Positions 36,543 through 44,354 of a stretch of DNA of 64,000 bases are shown here, piece after piece. The DNA is taken from the NCBI GenBank assembly GCA_026874595.1, contig CM049310.1, positions 21,986,058 to 22,050,057 of the forward strand, in the 5' to 3' direction. The translations under genes were made by a program, and so were the position numbers. Position 1 is the stretch's first letter. Each line of letters opens with the position of its first letter. Source of the stretch: Sipunculus nudus (Eukaryota; Annelida; Sipuncula; Golfingiida; Sipunculidae). Under the pieces are notes generated by a model. That model was not told where the DNA came from. It searched no databases and saw only the letters and a program-made list of their open reading frames with translations.

Positions 36543-38988
36543 ATATGATAATGATGAAATTATTATCTTCCTTATCACTGTTGTCGTCGTCATGTTTGTA
36601 CTTGATTATTGTCTCTATATTCATCATCTCAATCAAATCCATCTTTGGTAGCTTGCGTTACTCAAATAAAGACAAGACAGAAAGCTAATTTTAGGCACAA
36701 GCTATGACTGTGCACTTAAACCGCATGGATGAATGCATATATAAAACTAATAAACCGATAGTCTTAAATAAAGTGGTTATATGTGCCTTTAAGCCTATTG
36801 CTCTTAAGGCTTCCCACATTTACATGTAACACAATTTGTAAATCAACAGCTAGTGCATATACGGTATCACTTTCCGTGCATTTCTTTGTGGAATGACAGT
36901 CAAGAAAAAAAAGAAAGATAAACACTAAGATCATGGAGCACTCAACCAGATGTAAACTGGGAAGCCGGTCATAGAATTCATGGTACATACCGCTCCTAAC
37001 TAGATCTGTCTGACTCCAGCATCAAGTCTATCGGATAAATTGATGGAGACTAAACAGAACCGAGAAAAGAGCATAGTGAATGCCCTTATCAGTCCTTAGT
37101 TACCTGTAACTACCAGAAACATTCATGTTTACGAGGCCACAAGCGTCCTATCGAAATATTTACTGTTCCGTTTTAAGTATCCGATCGAAATATAGAGAAT
37201 TCCCCATGAACCGTCTCCATCTAATATAATGTTACATCCGGAGATCTGCTGCAATCAACGATTATCAGGTTAAGGATGGAAATAATGTAGCAATAAATCT
37301 AGGGATTGATCAAGAGCAATTTGAACTGTGTATGCCGGACAGAGATGATGTTCCTGCTGACCCATGTACCATGTCCCCGAGTATACGTGGAAGTTTTATC
37401 AGTTCTTGCAACATCGCTGTCACGCTTCTTGGCTTAATAGTAAAATTAGCATAATTAATTTTTATTCCTCGGTATGTGGATGTGATTCATAAGCTGGCCC
37501 ATCAGTTCGGCTATGTGACTATGTTCCTGACTAATCAGACATGTATAATATAGAGAAGGACAAACTGTGGTTGAAAGCACAATTATATCTTGACATGAAC
37601 CTTATCCAGTTAATAAGTCCAATCTTGAAAAAAATTAGACACATACGTGGTATTTTTAACCTATTTAGACTGTTTCCAACCTGTTTTGCTCCAACTTGAT
37701 GAATATTAGTTTTAGATTTTGCGGAGCGGAAAAATTGTTGCTTTTATATTAACATGAAATTAGAGGGTTTAAAATAACAGTGAAGGCAACCATTGCTGCA
37801 AATGAAGCGCAAGCCGTTAAAATTAAACCCAGTCTCAGTCCACTAAGTTTTTGACATTTAGGATCTGGACATTTTAATTTTACAGGACGAGTTTTTAATG
37901 AATACTTTTATTTCAATACCCCTTAAGTTCCCAGAAACGATCAGCGATTTATTTTCTTTTCCAGTAGCAGTAACCGCATTAAAAAAACTGCGGTTGTCAT
38001 TTGCATCATATAAAAAATGATGCTCATAGAATTAGTTATGCGAATCGATATGTGAGGGCGTTGTATCGCCTATATCTCCAAACGCCTGTTATCAAATGCG
38101 GTATCCTAGTTTCTGCGACCTCAGCCCTTGTGTTTATATGTGGTTAATAATAAAAATTTATGTACATGAATAAAACAGCGTATAATCTACTTTCTCTGCA
38201 GTACAGGGGCAGGGCTGGGGTTGTAGTTGTTTGTGGGGCCATCAGCGTCCATTTCTTGATCACTTTTTGGCATTATTATTGCAAACCATAATTTTTGCGA
38301 AGGGTACAGGGAAGAGCGCTAATCAGGATTATTGCCGTATAAAAAATAGACCCCCATAGAGTTAGAGCAGCCAGTGCGTATAAAAATTGACATCTCTGCC
38401 ATTTAAATTTCAATCGAGTTGTTGAAGTCCTTTTGACAAGCTTATCTACCGCAATCCTACTTTAATTTGCCGTCAAGGACGGGGCTGGAAGTGGCTCGTG
38501 ATTACGGCCTCTCCGCTGCCGCTACCTGTTCAATCGCGACAAACTCTCTCCGCAGTTAAATTTGGCACAGTCCGCGGGGTACCTTTGTGTCGTATTTCTG
38601 TTCCCTTAATATAACAGCCTGACTGTTTAATTCCTAACAAGTATTTCCAAAAGCTTTGATGTGCCGCCATCTTTCGTTAAGACTAAAACCGGATGTCGAA
38701 TGGCAGATTTCAGTACGGAGTAAAACTGGGATTAAGGGTATACCTCTAGCCTCATTTAATGTTAAACCTAAGGTCAATAATAAATATAATGTTTGTCTCG
38801 AATAATTCTTGTAAGGTTAACTGGAATTATGTTCAGCTTCCATCTCTATGTTTTCTTTTCAGAGCCGAAGGAAAATAATGGAACTCGAGAACACATGTGT
38901 CAACGGAATGCAGATGCTCATGTCGGACTCTCAAGAAAGTGCTCTTGATGACTCTAACGATAATTCAGTGACGCCAGTGCTGTGTTAG
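3592..38988 (+). CDS. GABBR2: GABA-B receptor, subunit-2-like, 3' part of gene (10 exons)
   Basis: This is a class C G-protein-coupled receptor of the plasma membrane; the family responds to GABA as a heterodimer and signals through Gi/o. Joining 3592-3767, 7308-7458, 8097-8229, 19021-19128, 27056-27184, 30554-30653, 32124-32207, 34417-34568, 35862-36029 and 38863-38988 gives about 441 codons with no stop, every junction GT-AG and phase-consistent. Seven hydrophobic helices are followed by a coiled-coil tail. Subunit-2-like stretches include [22 protein letters not shown] and [16 protein letters not shown]. The class C disulfide cysteines are present (IMCK before TM3, FCESQ in loop 2). The tail after TM7 is only about 97 residues, much shorter than in vertebrate GABBR2 and nearer GABBR1 in length. 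The N-terminal ligand-binding part is not in view, so subtype and ligand are inferred from the membrane domain only. Confidence 0.9.
4337..4640. repeat. ~52-bp tandem repeat, about 6 degenerate copies
   Basis: Units begin near 4338, 4393, 4443, 4495, 4549 and 4601 with AGGTCATATAAAGAC and run through CATCATACGTAC, GAACTATACAACTGGTAGCC. Period varies from about 50 to 55 bases and copies differ by small substitutions and indels, so the array is old. No open frame spans it. Confidence 0.85.
6058..6140 (+). repeat. Degenerate CCTCCGCCAG-type dispersed repeat fragment
   Basis: CCTCCGCCAGCAGGTGTGTG followed by TTTTCATCGCTGATGGTTAGT and several TTAGTTGGTTT-like runs. It resembles the openings at 16688 and 54855, so the three are probably fragments of one dispersed family. 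Confidence 0.4.
6782..6822. repeat. (AT)n microsatellite
   Basis: About 40 bases of pure alternating A and T followed by GTACACACACGTG. Confidence 0.97.
7308..7458 (+). CDS. GABBR2: GABA-B receptor exon 2: linker and TM1
   Basis: Acceptor TTTACAG|GA and donor CGCAG|GTAAAA bound an exon that enters in phase 1 and leaves in phase 2. It encodes the juxtamembrane linker ([16 protein letters not shown]) and transmembrane helix 1 (about residues 77-103 of the joined partial protein), ending in FNIKYRHRR, the first intracellular loop. The linker lacks the cysteine-rich domain of other class C receptors, as expected for GABA-B receptors. Confidence 0.93.
7459..8096 (+). other. Receptor intron 2 with microsatellites
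   Basis: GTAAAA...TTTTGCAG, 638 bases. Contains an (AT)n tract at 7536-7571 and a compound (CT)n-(AT)n tract at 7827-7892. No gene seen. Confidence 0.9.
7827..7892. repeat. Compound (CT)n(AT)n microsatellite
   Basis: A run of CT dinucleotides (7827-7858) passes directly into a run of AT dinucleotides (to about 7892). Confidence 0.96.
8097..8229 (+). CDS. GABBR2: GABA-B receptor exon 3: TM2
   Basis: Acceptor TTTTGCAG|G completes the split arginine codon from exon 2; donor AAG|GTAAGC closes in phase 0. The exon encodes [11 protein letters not shown], the hallmark start of helix 2 in this family and more like subunit 2 than subunit 1, then the helix and first extracellular loop. Its second-to-last residue is the cysteine (about residue 152) expected to pair with loop 2. 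Confidence 0.93.
9365..10800 (+). repeat. ~340-bp tandem block, about four copies
   Basis: Copies start at about 9365, 9703, 10040, 10266 (the copy before it is shortened) and 10609, each with GTTAACAAGGCACAAATCGT. Shared landmarks are GGTCTCTGTTACCCATATCC, GAGCTATGGGGCCCCAAAGT, GATGGTCATGATTTTTGGCA and CTGCAGACTGGTGGCGCCAC. The first two copies are close to identical over long stretches and the last is most diverged. Confidence 0.88.
11001..12400 (+). repeat. ~279-bp tandem block, about five copies
   Basis: AAGCTCATATCTCGGGAACC or a variant begins copies near 11001, 11281, 11559, 11837 and 12124, with a partial copy near 12388. Each full copy has two half-units, each carrying GGTGGCGCCACC or a variant, one followed by TGCAACCATTTTTGCACAG and one by TACATTC. 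The palindrome also occurs once per unit of the preceding ~340-bp block. Confidence 0.88.
13402..13882. mobile_element. Fold-back / MITE-like element with ~70-bp inverted arms
   Basis: The left arm (13402-13474) and the reverse complement of the right arm (13785-13882) share GAGAC(G/A)GGCGTACAACG, CATCTT, GTACTCCCAG and TTCCAACTCCAG, with small differences and an insertion in the right arm. About 310 bases of unrelated AT-rich sequence lie between. A non-autonomous DNA transposon is the likeliest explanation; I could not fix the target duplication. Confidence 0.6.
14300..14791 (-). other. 163-codon open frame, not recognised
   Basis: This is the longest open frame outside repeats. It has an ATG, but I recognise no domain, and the composition (scattered Cys, His, Trp, no clear hydrophobic pattern) does not argue for a protein. 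It lies inside an intron on the opposite strand. It may be chance or an unrelated nested gene fragment. Confidence 0.1.
16685..16850 (+). repeat. CCTCCGC-type dispersed repeat fragment
   Basis: TATACCTCCGCAAGATGGCG followed by AGAGGTATTATGTTTTAATT. The CCTCCGC...GCGAGAGG arms form a small hairpin. The opening resembles the fragments at 6058 and 54855. Confidence 0.45.
19021..19128 (+). CDS. GABBR2: GABA-B receptor exon 4: TM3 and intracellular loop 2
   Basis: Acceptor TTTGTAG|TTT and donor ACT|GTAAGT bound 36 codons in phase 0. It encodes helix 3 ([19 protein letters not shown]) and the start of the G-protein-facing second loop ([14 protein letters not shown]). The KTWRVHxIF block matches subunit 2; subunit 1 has KIWWVHxVF. 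Confidence 0.92.
20000..20019. repeat. Poly-G tract
   Basis: About 20 uninterrupted G residues, 90 bases before the solo LTR. Confidence 0.95.
20108..20926 (-). mobile_element. Solo LTR, Gmr1-like Gypsy family, antisense
   Basis: Read on the minus strand it starts TGTTACAGGTGC and ends GGTTCCGTAACA, with TGTTAC/GTAACA terminal inverted repeats. It carries a TATA box (GGTATATAAAGGGGCTGTG near 20632) and AATAAA in GAGAATAAATTATAG (near 20265). At 819 bp it is the cleanest full copy in the window and matches the LTRs at 61487-62441 and 62504-63333 along most of its length. Both flanks read ATAT (20104-20107 and 20927-20930), a likely 4-bp target duplication. No internal retroelement sequence accompanies it, so it is a recombined solo LTR in the receptor intron. 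Confidence 0.88.
21349..21770 (+). mobile_element. Candidate tRNA-derived SINE
   Basis: GGTTCTGACGGCCGAGTGGT at 21351 resembles the 5' end and A box of a Leu/Ser-type tRNA, and GTTCAATCTC at 21413 resembles a B box, about 50 bases on. The 350 bases after it are GC-richer than the intron and could be a SINE body. I see no clear tail or target duplication, so this is tentative. Confidence 0.35.
24163..25170 (+). mobile_element. Second copy of the CAGCTGA / TTTGTCCGTCGTCC element
   Basis: Opens AACTCAGCTGACTGCAAGCG then ATTACTCTTTGTCCGTCGTC, and closes TTCAGCTGAGCGTCATGGCC. It lacks the tandem blocks of the 9.3-kb copy and its interior is much diverged. A lone end fragment (TTCAGCTTAGCGTCATGTCC) lies near 25852. 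Confidence 0.65.
27056..27184 (+). CDS. GABBR2: GABA-B receptor exon 5: TM4
   Basis: Acceptor TATGTAG|GTG and donor ATG|GTAAGC bound 43 codons in phase 0. It encodes the end of loop 2 (VIKDYQL), helix 4 ([20 protein letters not shown]) and the conserved TDPL at its outer end, then the start of extracellular loop 2. The codons are GC-rich compared with the flanking AT-rich intron. Confidence 0.92.
28535..29120 (+). mobile_element. MITE-like element, copy 1 of a tandem pair
   Basis: It begins CAATTGACCTATCCA and ends with the exact inverse TGGATAGGTCAATTG, a 15-bp perfect terminal inverted repeat. The interior includes two TGACGTCA palindromes (28665, 28705) and a CATTCATTGAATG palindrome. The two ~590-bp copies align along their whole length with small indels. 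The transposon class is unassigned. Confidence 0.75.
29115..29712 (+). mobile_element. MITE-like element, copy 2 of a tandem pair
   Basis: Head-to-tail with copy 1 and sharing its terminal CAATTG. The left terminus is perfect; the right terminus has decayed at its last bases (GGATAGGTCAATTC). TGACGTCA recurs at 29244 and 29284. Confidence 0.75.
30554..30653 (+). CDS. GABBR2: GABA-B receptor exon 6: extracellular loop 2 and start of TM5
   Basis: Acceptor GATTTTCAG|AAC and donor AAAG|GTAAAC bound the exon, entering in phase 0 and leaving in phase 1. It encodes an acidic, polar loop ([15 protein letters not shown]), the conserved FCESQHMW cysteine (about residue 249) that should pair with the cysteine before TM3, and the beginning of helix 5 ([10 protein letters not shown]). 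Confidence 0.9.
30654..32123 (+). other. Receptor intron 6 with (CA)n(TA)n tract and a GC-rich island
   Basis: GTAAAC...TTTTTTCAG. Holds a compound (CA)n(TA)n microsatellite at 30859-30923 and a GC-rich, stop-poor stretch at about 31100-31345 that I cannot assign. Confidence 0.85.
30859..30923. repeat. Compound (CA)n(TA)n microsatellite
   Basis: CA dinucleotides at 30859-30880 pass directly into TA dinucleotides to about 30923. Confidence 0.97.
32124..32207 (+). CDS. GABBR2: GABA-B receptor exon 7: TM5 end and intracellular loop 3
   Basis: Acceptor TTTTTTCAG|GT and donor ATTG|GTAAGT bound 84 bases (phase 1 to phase 1). It encodes [15 protein letters not shown] and then [14 protein letters not shown], the third intracellular loop. 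PALNDSK is a strong subunit-2 signature. Confidence 0.93.
32208..34416 (+). other. Receptor intron 7 (2.2 kb)
   Basis: GTAAGT...TTTGCAG. AT-rich, with a (GA)n/(GT)n/poly-G patch at 34174-34229. I tested the AG at about 32970 as a possible alternative exon start; it meets a stop within 15 codons. No gene seen. Confidence 0.85.
34417..34568 (+). CDS. GABBR2: GABA-B receptor exon 8: TM6-TM7
   Basis: Acceptor CTTTGCAG|GG and donor CCAAAG|GTTAGT bound the exon, phase 1 to phase 0. It encodes helix 6 ([19 protein letters not shown]), a short third extracellular loop (KEQVDAA) and helix 7, ending in LVFIPK as in the whole family. The donor is the first copy of a 34-bp minisatellite that fills the start of the next intron (see findings). 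Reading through the donor hits a stop at 34605-34607. Confidence 0.93.
34569..35382 (+). repeat. 34-bp minisatellite, 24 copies, containing the splice donor
   Basis: The unit runs GTTAGTTCATTATCATACCG, then GGCCAACACCAAAG. I count 24 copies, of which two (the 4th and 9th) are 33 bp, giving 814 bases. Variants form higher-order patterns: copies 3-7 repeat as copies 8-12 (standard, TTTGTT, GGCTAAC, standard, GTGACAAC), and a TTAATTATC/ACCATAG pair recurs about eight units apart. The first copy begins exactly at the exon 8 donor, and the CCAAAG that ends exon 8 also ends the units. Confidence 0.95.
34569..35861 (+). other. Receptor intron 8, two thirds minisatellite
   Basis: GTTAGT...ACACAG, 1293 bases. 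The first 814 bases are the 34-bp array described separately; the remaining 480 are AT-rich. Confidence 0.85.
35862..36029 (+). CDS. GABBR2: GABA-B receptor exon 9: cytoplasmic tail, coiled-coil start
   Basis: Acceptor ACAACACAG|ATA and donor GAGCAG|GTGCGA bound 56 codons in phase 0. The first part ([19 protein letters not shown]) is polar; then [20 protein letters not shown] forms heptads with L, I, L, L in core positions, about residues 377-400. The family dimerises subunits 1 and 2 through a parallel coiled coil here. The acceptor's pyrimidine tract is weak, so the exact 5' border is slightly less certain; frame and homology at IPK|ILK fit. Confidence 0.85.
36030..38862 (+). other. Receptor intron 9 (2.8 kb)
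   Basis: GTGCGA...TTTTCTTTTCAG. Contains an (AAT)n tract at about 36500-36543. No recognised gene or element otherwise. Confidence 0.85.
36500..36543. repeat. (AAT)n microsatellite
   Basis: ATAATAATAATAATAAAAAT then further AAT units, interrupted once. Confidence 0.95.
38863..38988 (+). CDS. GABBR2: GABA-B receptor exon 10: end of tail and stop
   Basis: Acceptor TTTTCTTTTCAG|AGC opens 41 codons ending in TAG at 38986-38988. [12 protein letters not shown] continues the coiled coil, followed by an acidic, serine-rich end ([19 protein letters not shown]) and VLC. SRRK at the junction recalls the RSRR retention signal that follows the subunit-1 coiled coil but is not the canonical RXR(R). The tail ends here, with no trace of the long subunit-2 extension of vertebrates. 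Confidence 0.85.
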   Translation, partial: SRRKIMELENTCVNGMQMLMSDSQESALDDSNDNSVTPVLC

Positions 38989-39290
38989 TGTTAGCGCATC
39001 TGGGGGATTTCAGGGAAACCAAGGCAAAGTCTTGGTAAATGTCAGTAAAAAGTGCATGTTGGGAATACGCGAGACAAAGAGAGGCACAGCACAGTACAGC
39101 ACGGAATCCTGTATTCCCTAAAATGAAGGAAGTGGGAGAAATACAAATTAAAGCTAGCATCATAGCGGTCATCAAGGGAACTGTTATCAATACGCAATGG
39201 GATTTATAAGCACGGCTTGAGCGACGACTCCTCTACACGTATTAGGGAGAGAGTGAAAATGGGTTTGTGAATAAACTTTTCATCATGTGC
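38989..39290 (+). other. Probable 3' UTR of the GABA-B receptor gene
   Basis: About 300 bases follow the stop before an AATAAA hexamer at 39270-39275 (GTGAATAAACTTTTCATC), the first good polyadenylation signal downstream. Cleavage would fall some 10-30 bases later. No transcript evidence is available, so the UTR end is inferred. Confidence 0.5.
39270..39275 (+). terminator. Candidate polyadenylation signal AATAAA
   Basis: First canonical hexamer after the receptor stop codon, about 280 bases downstream, followed by a T-rich stretch. Confidence 0.45.
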
Positions 39291-42200
39291 ACTTCATTTA
39301 CTGATTATTTATACTATATCATCGAATTAATTGTTCTATTATGCATTATTAATAAGCACTAAGAGTGGAAAGAATGTTGCCGGACACCTTTACAAACATA
39401 TTTTAATAACTCGATGTGGCAGCCGTTTTGTGTGCAGTGACCAGGAGGTGGCTCAGTGACTCAGCACCGTCGATTGTCATGTTATGCACGACGTAGAGAG
39501 TGGGCGCCATCTCGGGTATTTTCATCAGCAGATGGAAACCCTCTTACTTACGATGGATAAGCAGGTAGAAGCCCTATTGTGCACAATAACTCAGCACTGG
39601 AAGCAGTCTAGTAAATAATCAAATATCTTATCAAACGAAGGTTTGAAAAAAAAAAAAACAGCTAGAACCCGTCTTGTGCACTATGACTCAGCAGGCGGAA
39701 ATCATCTTGTGTTAGGGACTCAACAGGTTGAAGCCATCTTGTGCACAATGATATAACAGGTGGATGTCATCTTGTACCAAGTGACTCAACAGGTGGAAGC
39801 TATCTTTTAATACAATGACAAAGCAGGCCGAAGCCGTCTTGTACACAGTGACTCAGGAATCGAAAGCCATCCTGTGCACGGTGCCTCATTTGGTGGCAGC
39901 CATCTTTTCTGAGTGAATCAGTAAGTGATAGCCGTATTGTGGACAATAACCAACAGATGGAATCCCTCTTGCATACAGTGTCTCAATATGTGGAAGCCAT
40001 GCGGTGCGCATTAATCCGGAAGATGGAAGCCGCCTTGTACACATTATATGAGGTTTTTAGGACAAAAGCCATCTTGTGCGCTATGGCTCAAAAGGTGGAA
40101 GCCATCCTGTACACAGTGACTGAGCAAGTTGAAGCCATCTTGTGCGCAATGACTAAGCAGGCGGAAGCCTTCCTGTACACAGTGACTCAACAGGTGGAAG
40201 CCATCCTGTACACAGTGACTCAACAGGTGGAAGCCATCCTGTACACAGTGACTCAACAGGTGGAAGCCATCCTGTACACAGTGACTAAGGAGGCGGAAGC
40301 CGTCTTGTACACAGTGACTCAGCAGGTGGAAGCCATCTTGTGCACAGTGCCTCGTTTGGTGGCAGCCATCTTTGCTGAGTGAATCAGCCAGTGATAGTGT
40401 TGATGGCAATTAAAAGCAGATGGAATTCCTCTGCATACAATATATAAGTGTGGAAACCATGCGGCGCGCAGTAATCCGGAGGGTGGAAGCCGCCTTGTCC
40501 ACATTGCATGGGGTTCAAAGAACATTAGTATCAGAAAAGAGAGAAAAAATAAGAATTTAATGACAAAAATGTAATACGCAAACGTATGAAAACGCATTCT
40601 CTAAAACAATAATCATGTGACCAGAGAAAGTGGCCAGAGCAATAAGTGCCGTTTATTACCGAAAACACGCCTTCTTTACAGTATTTGTCTCTTTTTCTTT
40701 TCTCGATTAATATAGAAAGCTTGTTGTCTCGTCTGCAAATAATGCACCGCTCTAGCTATGATATGATTCATTAGAATGTAATATATATATACACATCATC
40801 TACTTGTTAGTAATGTTTTATTTCTCGGGCTGTTGTGTTGTGTGATTGTATCGCATAAAGCCTTTGAAGGGGCAAAACAATTTTTTCCCGGCGTCATAGA
40901 GATACATATAGAACATAGAGCGCCTCCTCTTGTGTAAATCAGAAACTACTCATGAAACTCTGAACCAGAAAAAAAACAACTCGGGTGTTCTTTATTCTGC
41001 TGTTCGCTTACGAGAACCTCAAACTTTTCATTTTTGGAGGGGGGGGGGGGGGGATCTCACCTGACATCTTGATAAAAAAAAGTATTAAAAAAACCGGGGT
41101 GGCATACACATTCTTGTCCTTTCCTCCCGCTCCTGCGGGAACGTAATAATAGTTTATACAAGTGACAACCCATGGTTTATCGTCTAGATATTATCAAGGA
41201 AGAATAAAGGAGAGAGAGAGAGAGAGAGATGTAATAATTTATGGCGAAGTCTTATGTTCTATCCTGCCGTCGACAGAACGTCATTTATACTTATAATGTG
41301 GAGTTTTAATGAAATCTTTCTCGTAGAAGCCTCCTCTGACTTTACACACAAAAAATGTAAAACAAAATTAATCAGCCCTATATGGCTATGTTTATTCATG
41401 CAAACAGCCTGAAATGCCTATGTTTATTCATGCAAATATGAATTGCTGTTAATGATCCTGCAAATATGGATATATAAGGACAGAGCTATATAAACTGAAA
41501 ATAATCTGATTACTTAGATAATGAATGTTAACTTTAATATACTGGTAAATAAGAAAATGGCAAACAGAGGTCACGGCCGTGAGTCTTGTTGTTAGGTAAA
41601 AACACCGTTACGTTAAGAGAAAATGTTCTTGGATAAAGCACTTTTATATAAACTCGCTGACCCGGCAAGGAATTCTACACGTCAGCTGTACCGTTATTGG
41701 ATATGGCCGACACAGTCCTGGTATCATGACCTGTTCTGTATTGCAGGTCCCTGTAGCTCTGTTCGCTACGTTTTACCAGTAATTAAAACATGTCAGAATA
41801 TTGACGGAATTCTTAAAATGGTAGCAGTTATTTTGATAAATAGTTAGCACCGGGGCAGATTTTGTCTGGGTTATACAGGTTTTGGACAATAGAATATCAC
41901 CGATGTTAATAGGATATTGTGTAAAACAGCTCAAGCCTACCCTCCGGTCTGATCAGTTTTATCCTTGTAATTACTTGGCCGTCGGTCGGCGGTATATATT
42001 CACAAAGTGGGCGTCACCCCGTCAGCGATTTATGTCAACTAAACTGTGGAGTTAATAAGCACGCGGGTATCAGATTAACACAAACTATAATTGACTTGAT
42101 GGATGACGAGATTCAGAACAGGTAAAATAAACCATACCGGGGAGGATGTTATCAGGAGCTTCTGAACCGGGGACAACAGGAAATAAAACGGAAAGAAATG

Positions 42201-42831
42201 CCTGGGATGATTAGGTACATATTATATATGCTACTCATGCATGATTTCAATTTAAACAAAACTTAACTGAACGACTTAAATTCAACTTACTATATTAAGC
42301 AAACATATTAATTGACTCTAGTCATTTCTCTGGTTTTCATTGCAAATACTCTAACATTTGCCGATTTTTTAAAGCAATGCTCCTTTTATATTGTAAGCTG
42401 ATTCCGCTATAGAACTTTAATAAACTATCCTAGAAGCGTTAGAATCGTGATTTGTTTTCTTCCTTTAAACACGAAACTGATGTTGCCCACTTAAAAATGG
42501 TTTAATCTATCCAATTTTGTAGTCACCTGTTTGCCTTTAAATGCATGATGTCTTGTCATTGGCAACATATATCCTTACAAAAACCTGACCGATAAACATT
42601 AATTTAATAATGCGGAAACATAAGTAACGGAATCACAGGTTGGTAAGCCCAGCGTTCTGATGGTCACATTTAAGTAATTCTTAAAACTATGGTCAGACCA
42701 GATTTGATAATGAGAAGCTTACGTTCCTCATTAAAGTGCTAGTTATAGTGACTGGATTCTGTGAGCCTTACATTTTGTAAAGGAATTGCATTGCACCTTG
42801 GAGACAGGGTACTTATATAATGTTCTATGCA
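39291..42831. other. Intergenic region after the receptor gene
   Basis: Besides the 33-bp array it holds a (G)n run at 41039-41053, a short (GA)n at 41209-41230, and a pair of direct repeats CTATGTTTATTCATGCAAA (41387 and 41418). No recognised gene. Confidence 0.6.
39430..40510. repeat. 33-bp minisatellite, core 40085-40375
   Basis: The core unit is GCCATCCTGTACACAGTGAC followed by TCAACAGGTGGAA. The middle copies near 40165-40290 are identical and copies decay outward in both directions. Since 33 is a multiple of three, the + strand stays open at 39939-40382 (11-residue unit VEAILYTVTQQ) and the minus strand at 40044-40409 (unit LLSHCVQDGFH). The array begins about 150 bases after the presumed receptor poly(A) site. 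I do not call a gene. Confidence 0.88.
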
Positions 42832-42951
42832 CAGGGGCGCGTCCAGGATTTAGGAAAAGGGGATCTGACCCCTTGAAAAAGTTGTTTCTGATGAAAAAGA
42901 TGGGTCCGGACCCCCTTGACACCCCCCCCCCCCCCCCCGGATCCGCTTCTG
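42832..42951. mobile_element. Short MITE with CAGGGGCG-type terminal inverted repeats
   Basis: Left end CAGGGGCGCGTCCAGGATTT; right end CGGATCCGCTTCTG, whose complement CAGAAGCGGATCCG matches the left with few changes. GGGTCCGGACCCCC and a run of about 18 C lie inside. ATGCA flanks both ends directly. CAGGGGCG termini suggest the hAT group, though hAT duplications are usually 8 bp. Confidence 0.55.
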
Positions 42952-43085
42952 ATGCATCGGGCCAGCACACGGGTAATCTTAGAATGGATTGGTCTATAGG
43001 TAATAATGTGGTATTCTGTTCAGTATATATCAGTAACTAAAAACAGACCTTGCTACTTTTATGAAGCGTAAAAAAATGAAAAAAA

Positions 43086-44050
43086 CTAGATGTGTCGGAA
43101 CGACACGAATGCCCCCGCCCTGAGCAAATCAGAAATATTTGTTAAAGTTTGTAAAAATTTTCTTTGTTCAGGAGCTGTCATATGGTCAAAATAGGTGAAC
43201 CAAATTGCGAGCTCGATCTGTATGTGCACGGTCATTATCCACAAAATCAGGCCAATATCCGCAGGCATTGCGAAAAAAGTCCGTAATTGTGCATTTATCA
43301 TGAAATTTTCAATTTTTATGAAATTTCAAATTTTGAAATTTTCTATGTTCAGGAGCTGTCATACGGTCAAAAGTAAGACAACCGCGACAAAACGCAAACT
43401 CCATCTGTTACTGGTCATGATTTGGCGAGGTACAATAAATCGGGTCAATATCTGCAAGCATTGCGAAAAAAAGTCGGAACGTGAATTTAACATGAAATTC
43501 TCTGTTCTTTGGCTGTCATACAGGTCAAAATGCAAACTCGATCTGTAACTGGTTATGATCTAGCCACACACCAAAAATCAGGCTAATATCTGCAGGCATT
43601 GCGAAAAAAAGTCTGTACATATACAATTATAATGAAAATTTCTATTTTTCATGATATTTTTTATATTCAGTAGCCGTCATACGGTCAAAATTAGGTTAAC
43701 TGGGACAAAACGCGAACTCGATTTGTAAGTAGTCATTATGCGCCCACACAAAAAAAATTATGCTTATATCTGCATGCATTTCGAAAAAAAGACTGCATTT
43801 GACATGAAAATTTCTATTTTCATGAAATGTATATGTTCAGGAGCCGTCATATGGTCAAAAGTAGGTCAACCGGGACGAAAGGCAAACTCGATCTGTAACT
43901 GGTCATATTCTGCCAACACACCAAAAATCAAGCCAATATCTGCAGGCATTGCGAAAAAAAAATCCGTACAACTATTTCATTTCGCAATGACGGAAGGACG
44001 GACATGGGTAAAATTATATATACCGGCCACTTTGCGGCGGGGACATAAAA
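43086..44050 (+). mobile_element. Element with ATGCCCCCGCC / GGCGGGGACAT ends and internal ~160-190-bp tandem repeats
   Basis: Opens with a GTGTCG-GAA-CGACAC hairpin and ATGCCCCCGCC; closes GGCGGGGACAT, an inverted match with one change. Inside, GGAGC(T/C)GTCAT(A/C)(T/C)GGTCAAAA recurs near 43161, 43351, 43511, 43670 and 43841, each followed by GCGAACTCGATCTGTAACTGGTCAT-like sequence and CTGCAGGCATTGCGAAAAAA. Near the right end it has ACGGAAGGACGGACATGGG. I recall this terminal pair from bivalve genomes. No coding capacity. Confidence 0.7.
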
Positions 44051-44354
44051 ATACCGCATTACACTAATTCTATATAAACCTAAATTATTCAACAAATCTT
44101 TAATTTTACTTTCCTCGAGATTTTTTTTCTTTGTTTGCTGCATTTGTTTAAATTATTTTTAATAATATCTGAATGTTGTGGATGCTGGTAGAGTCAACAC
44201 AGGTTACGATGATGATGGTTTTTATTGTAGACGCACACACTAACACCGCACGTCGTGCATACGGTTAACATGATGAAATACACAACATTGTGAAACTAGA
44301 AAACAAAAAAACAAATATAAATATAGTAATACACTAAGCATGACTGAATATATA

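Noticed and set aside
39939-40382. Calling the 147-codon repeat frame a gene
   Set aside because: A 33-bp unit without stops stays open automatically, and the opposite strand is open as well; no promoter or splice evidence.
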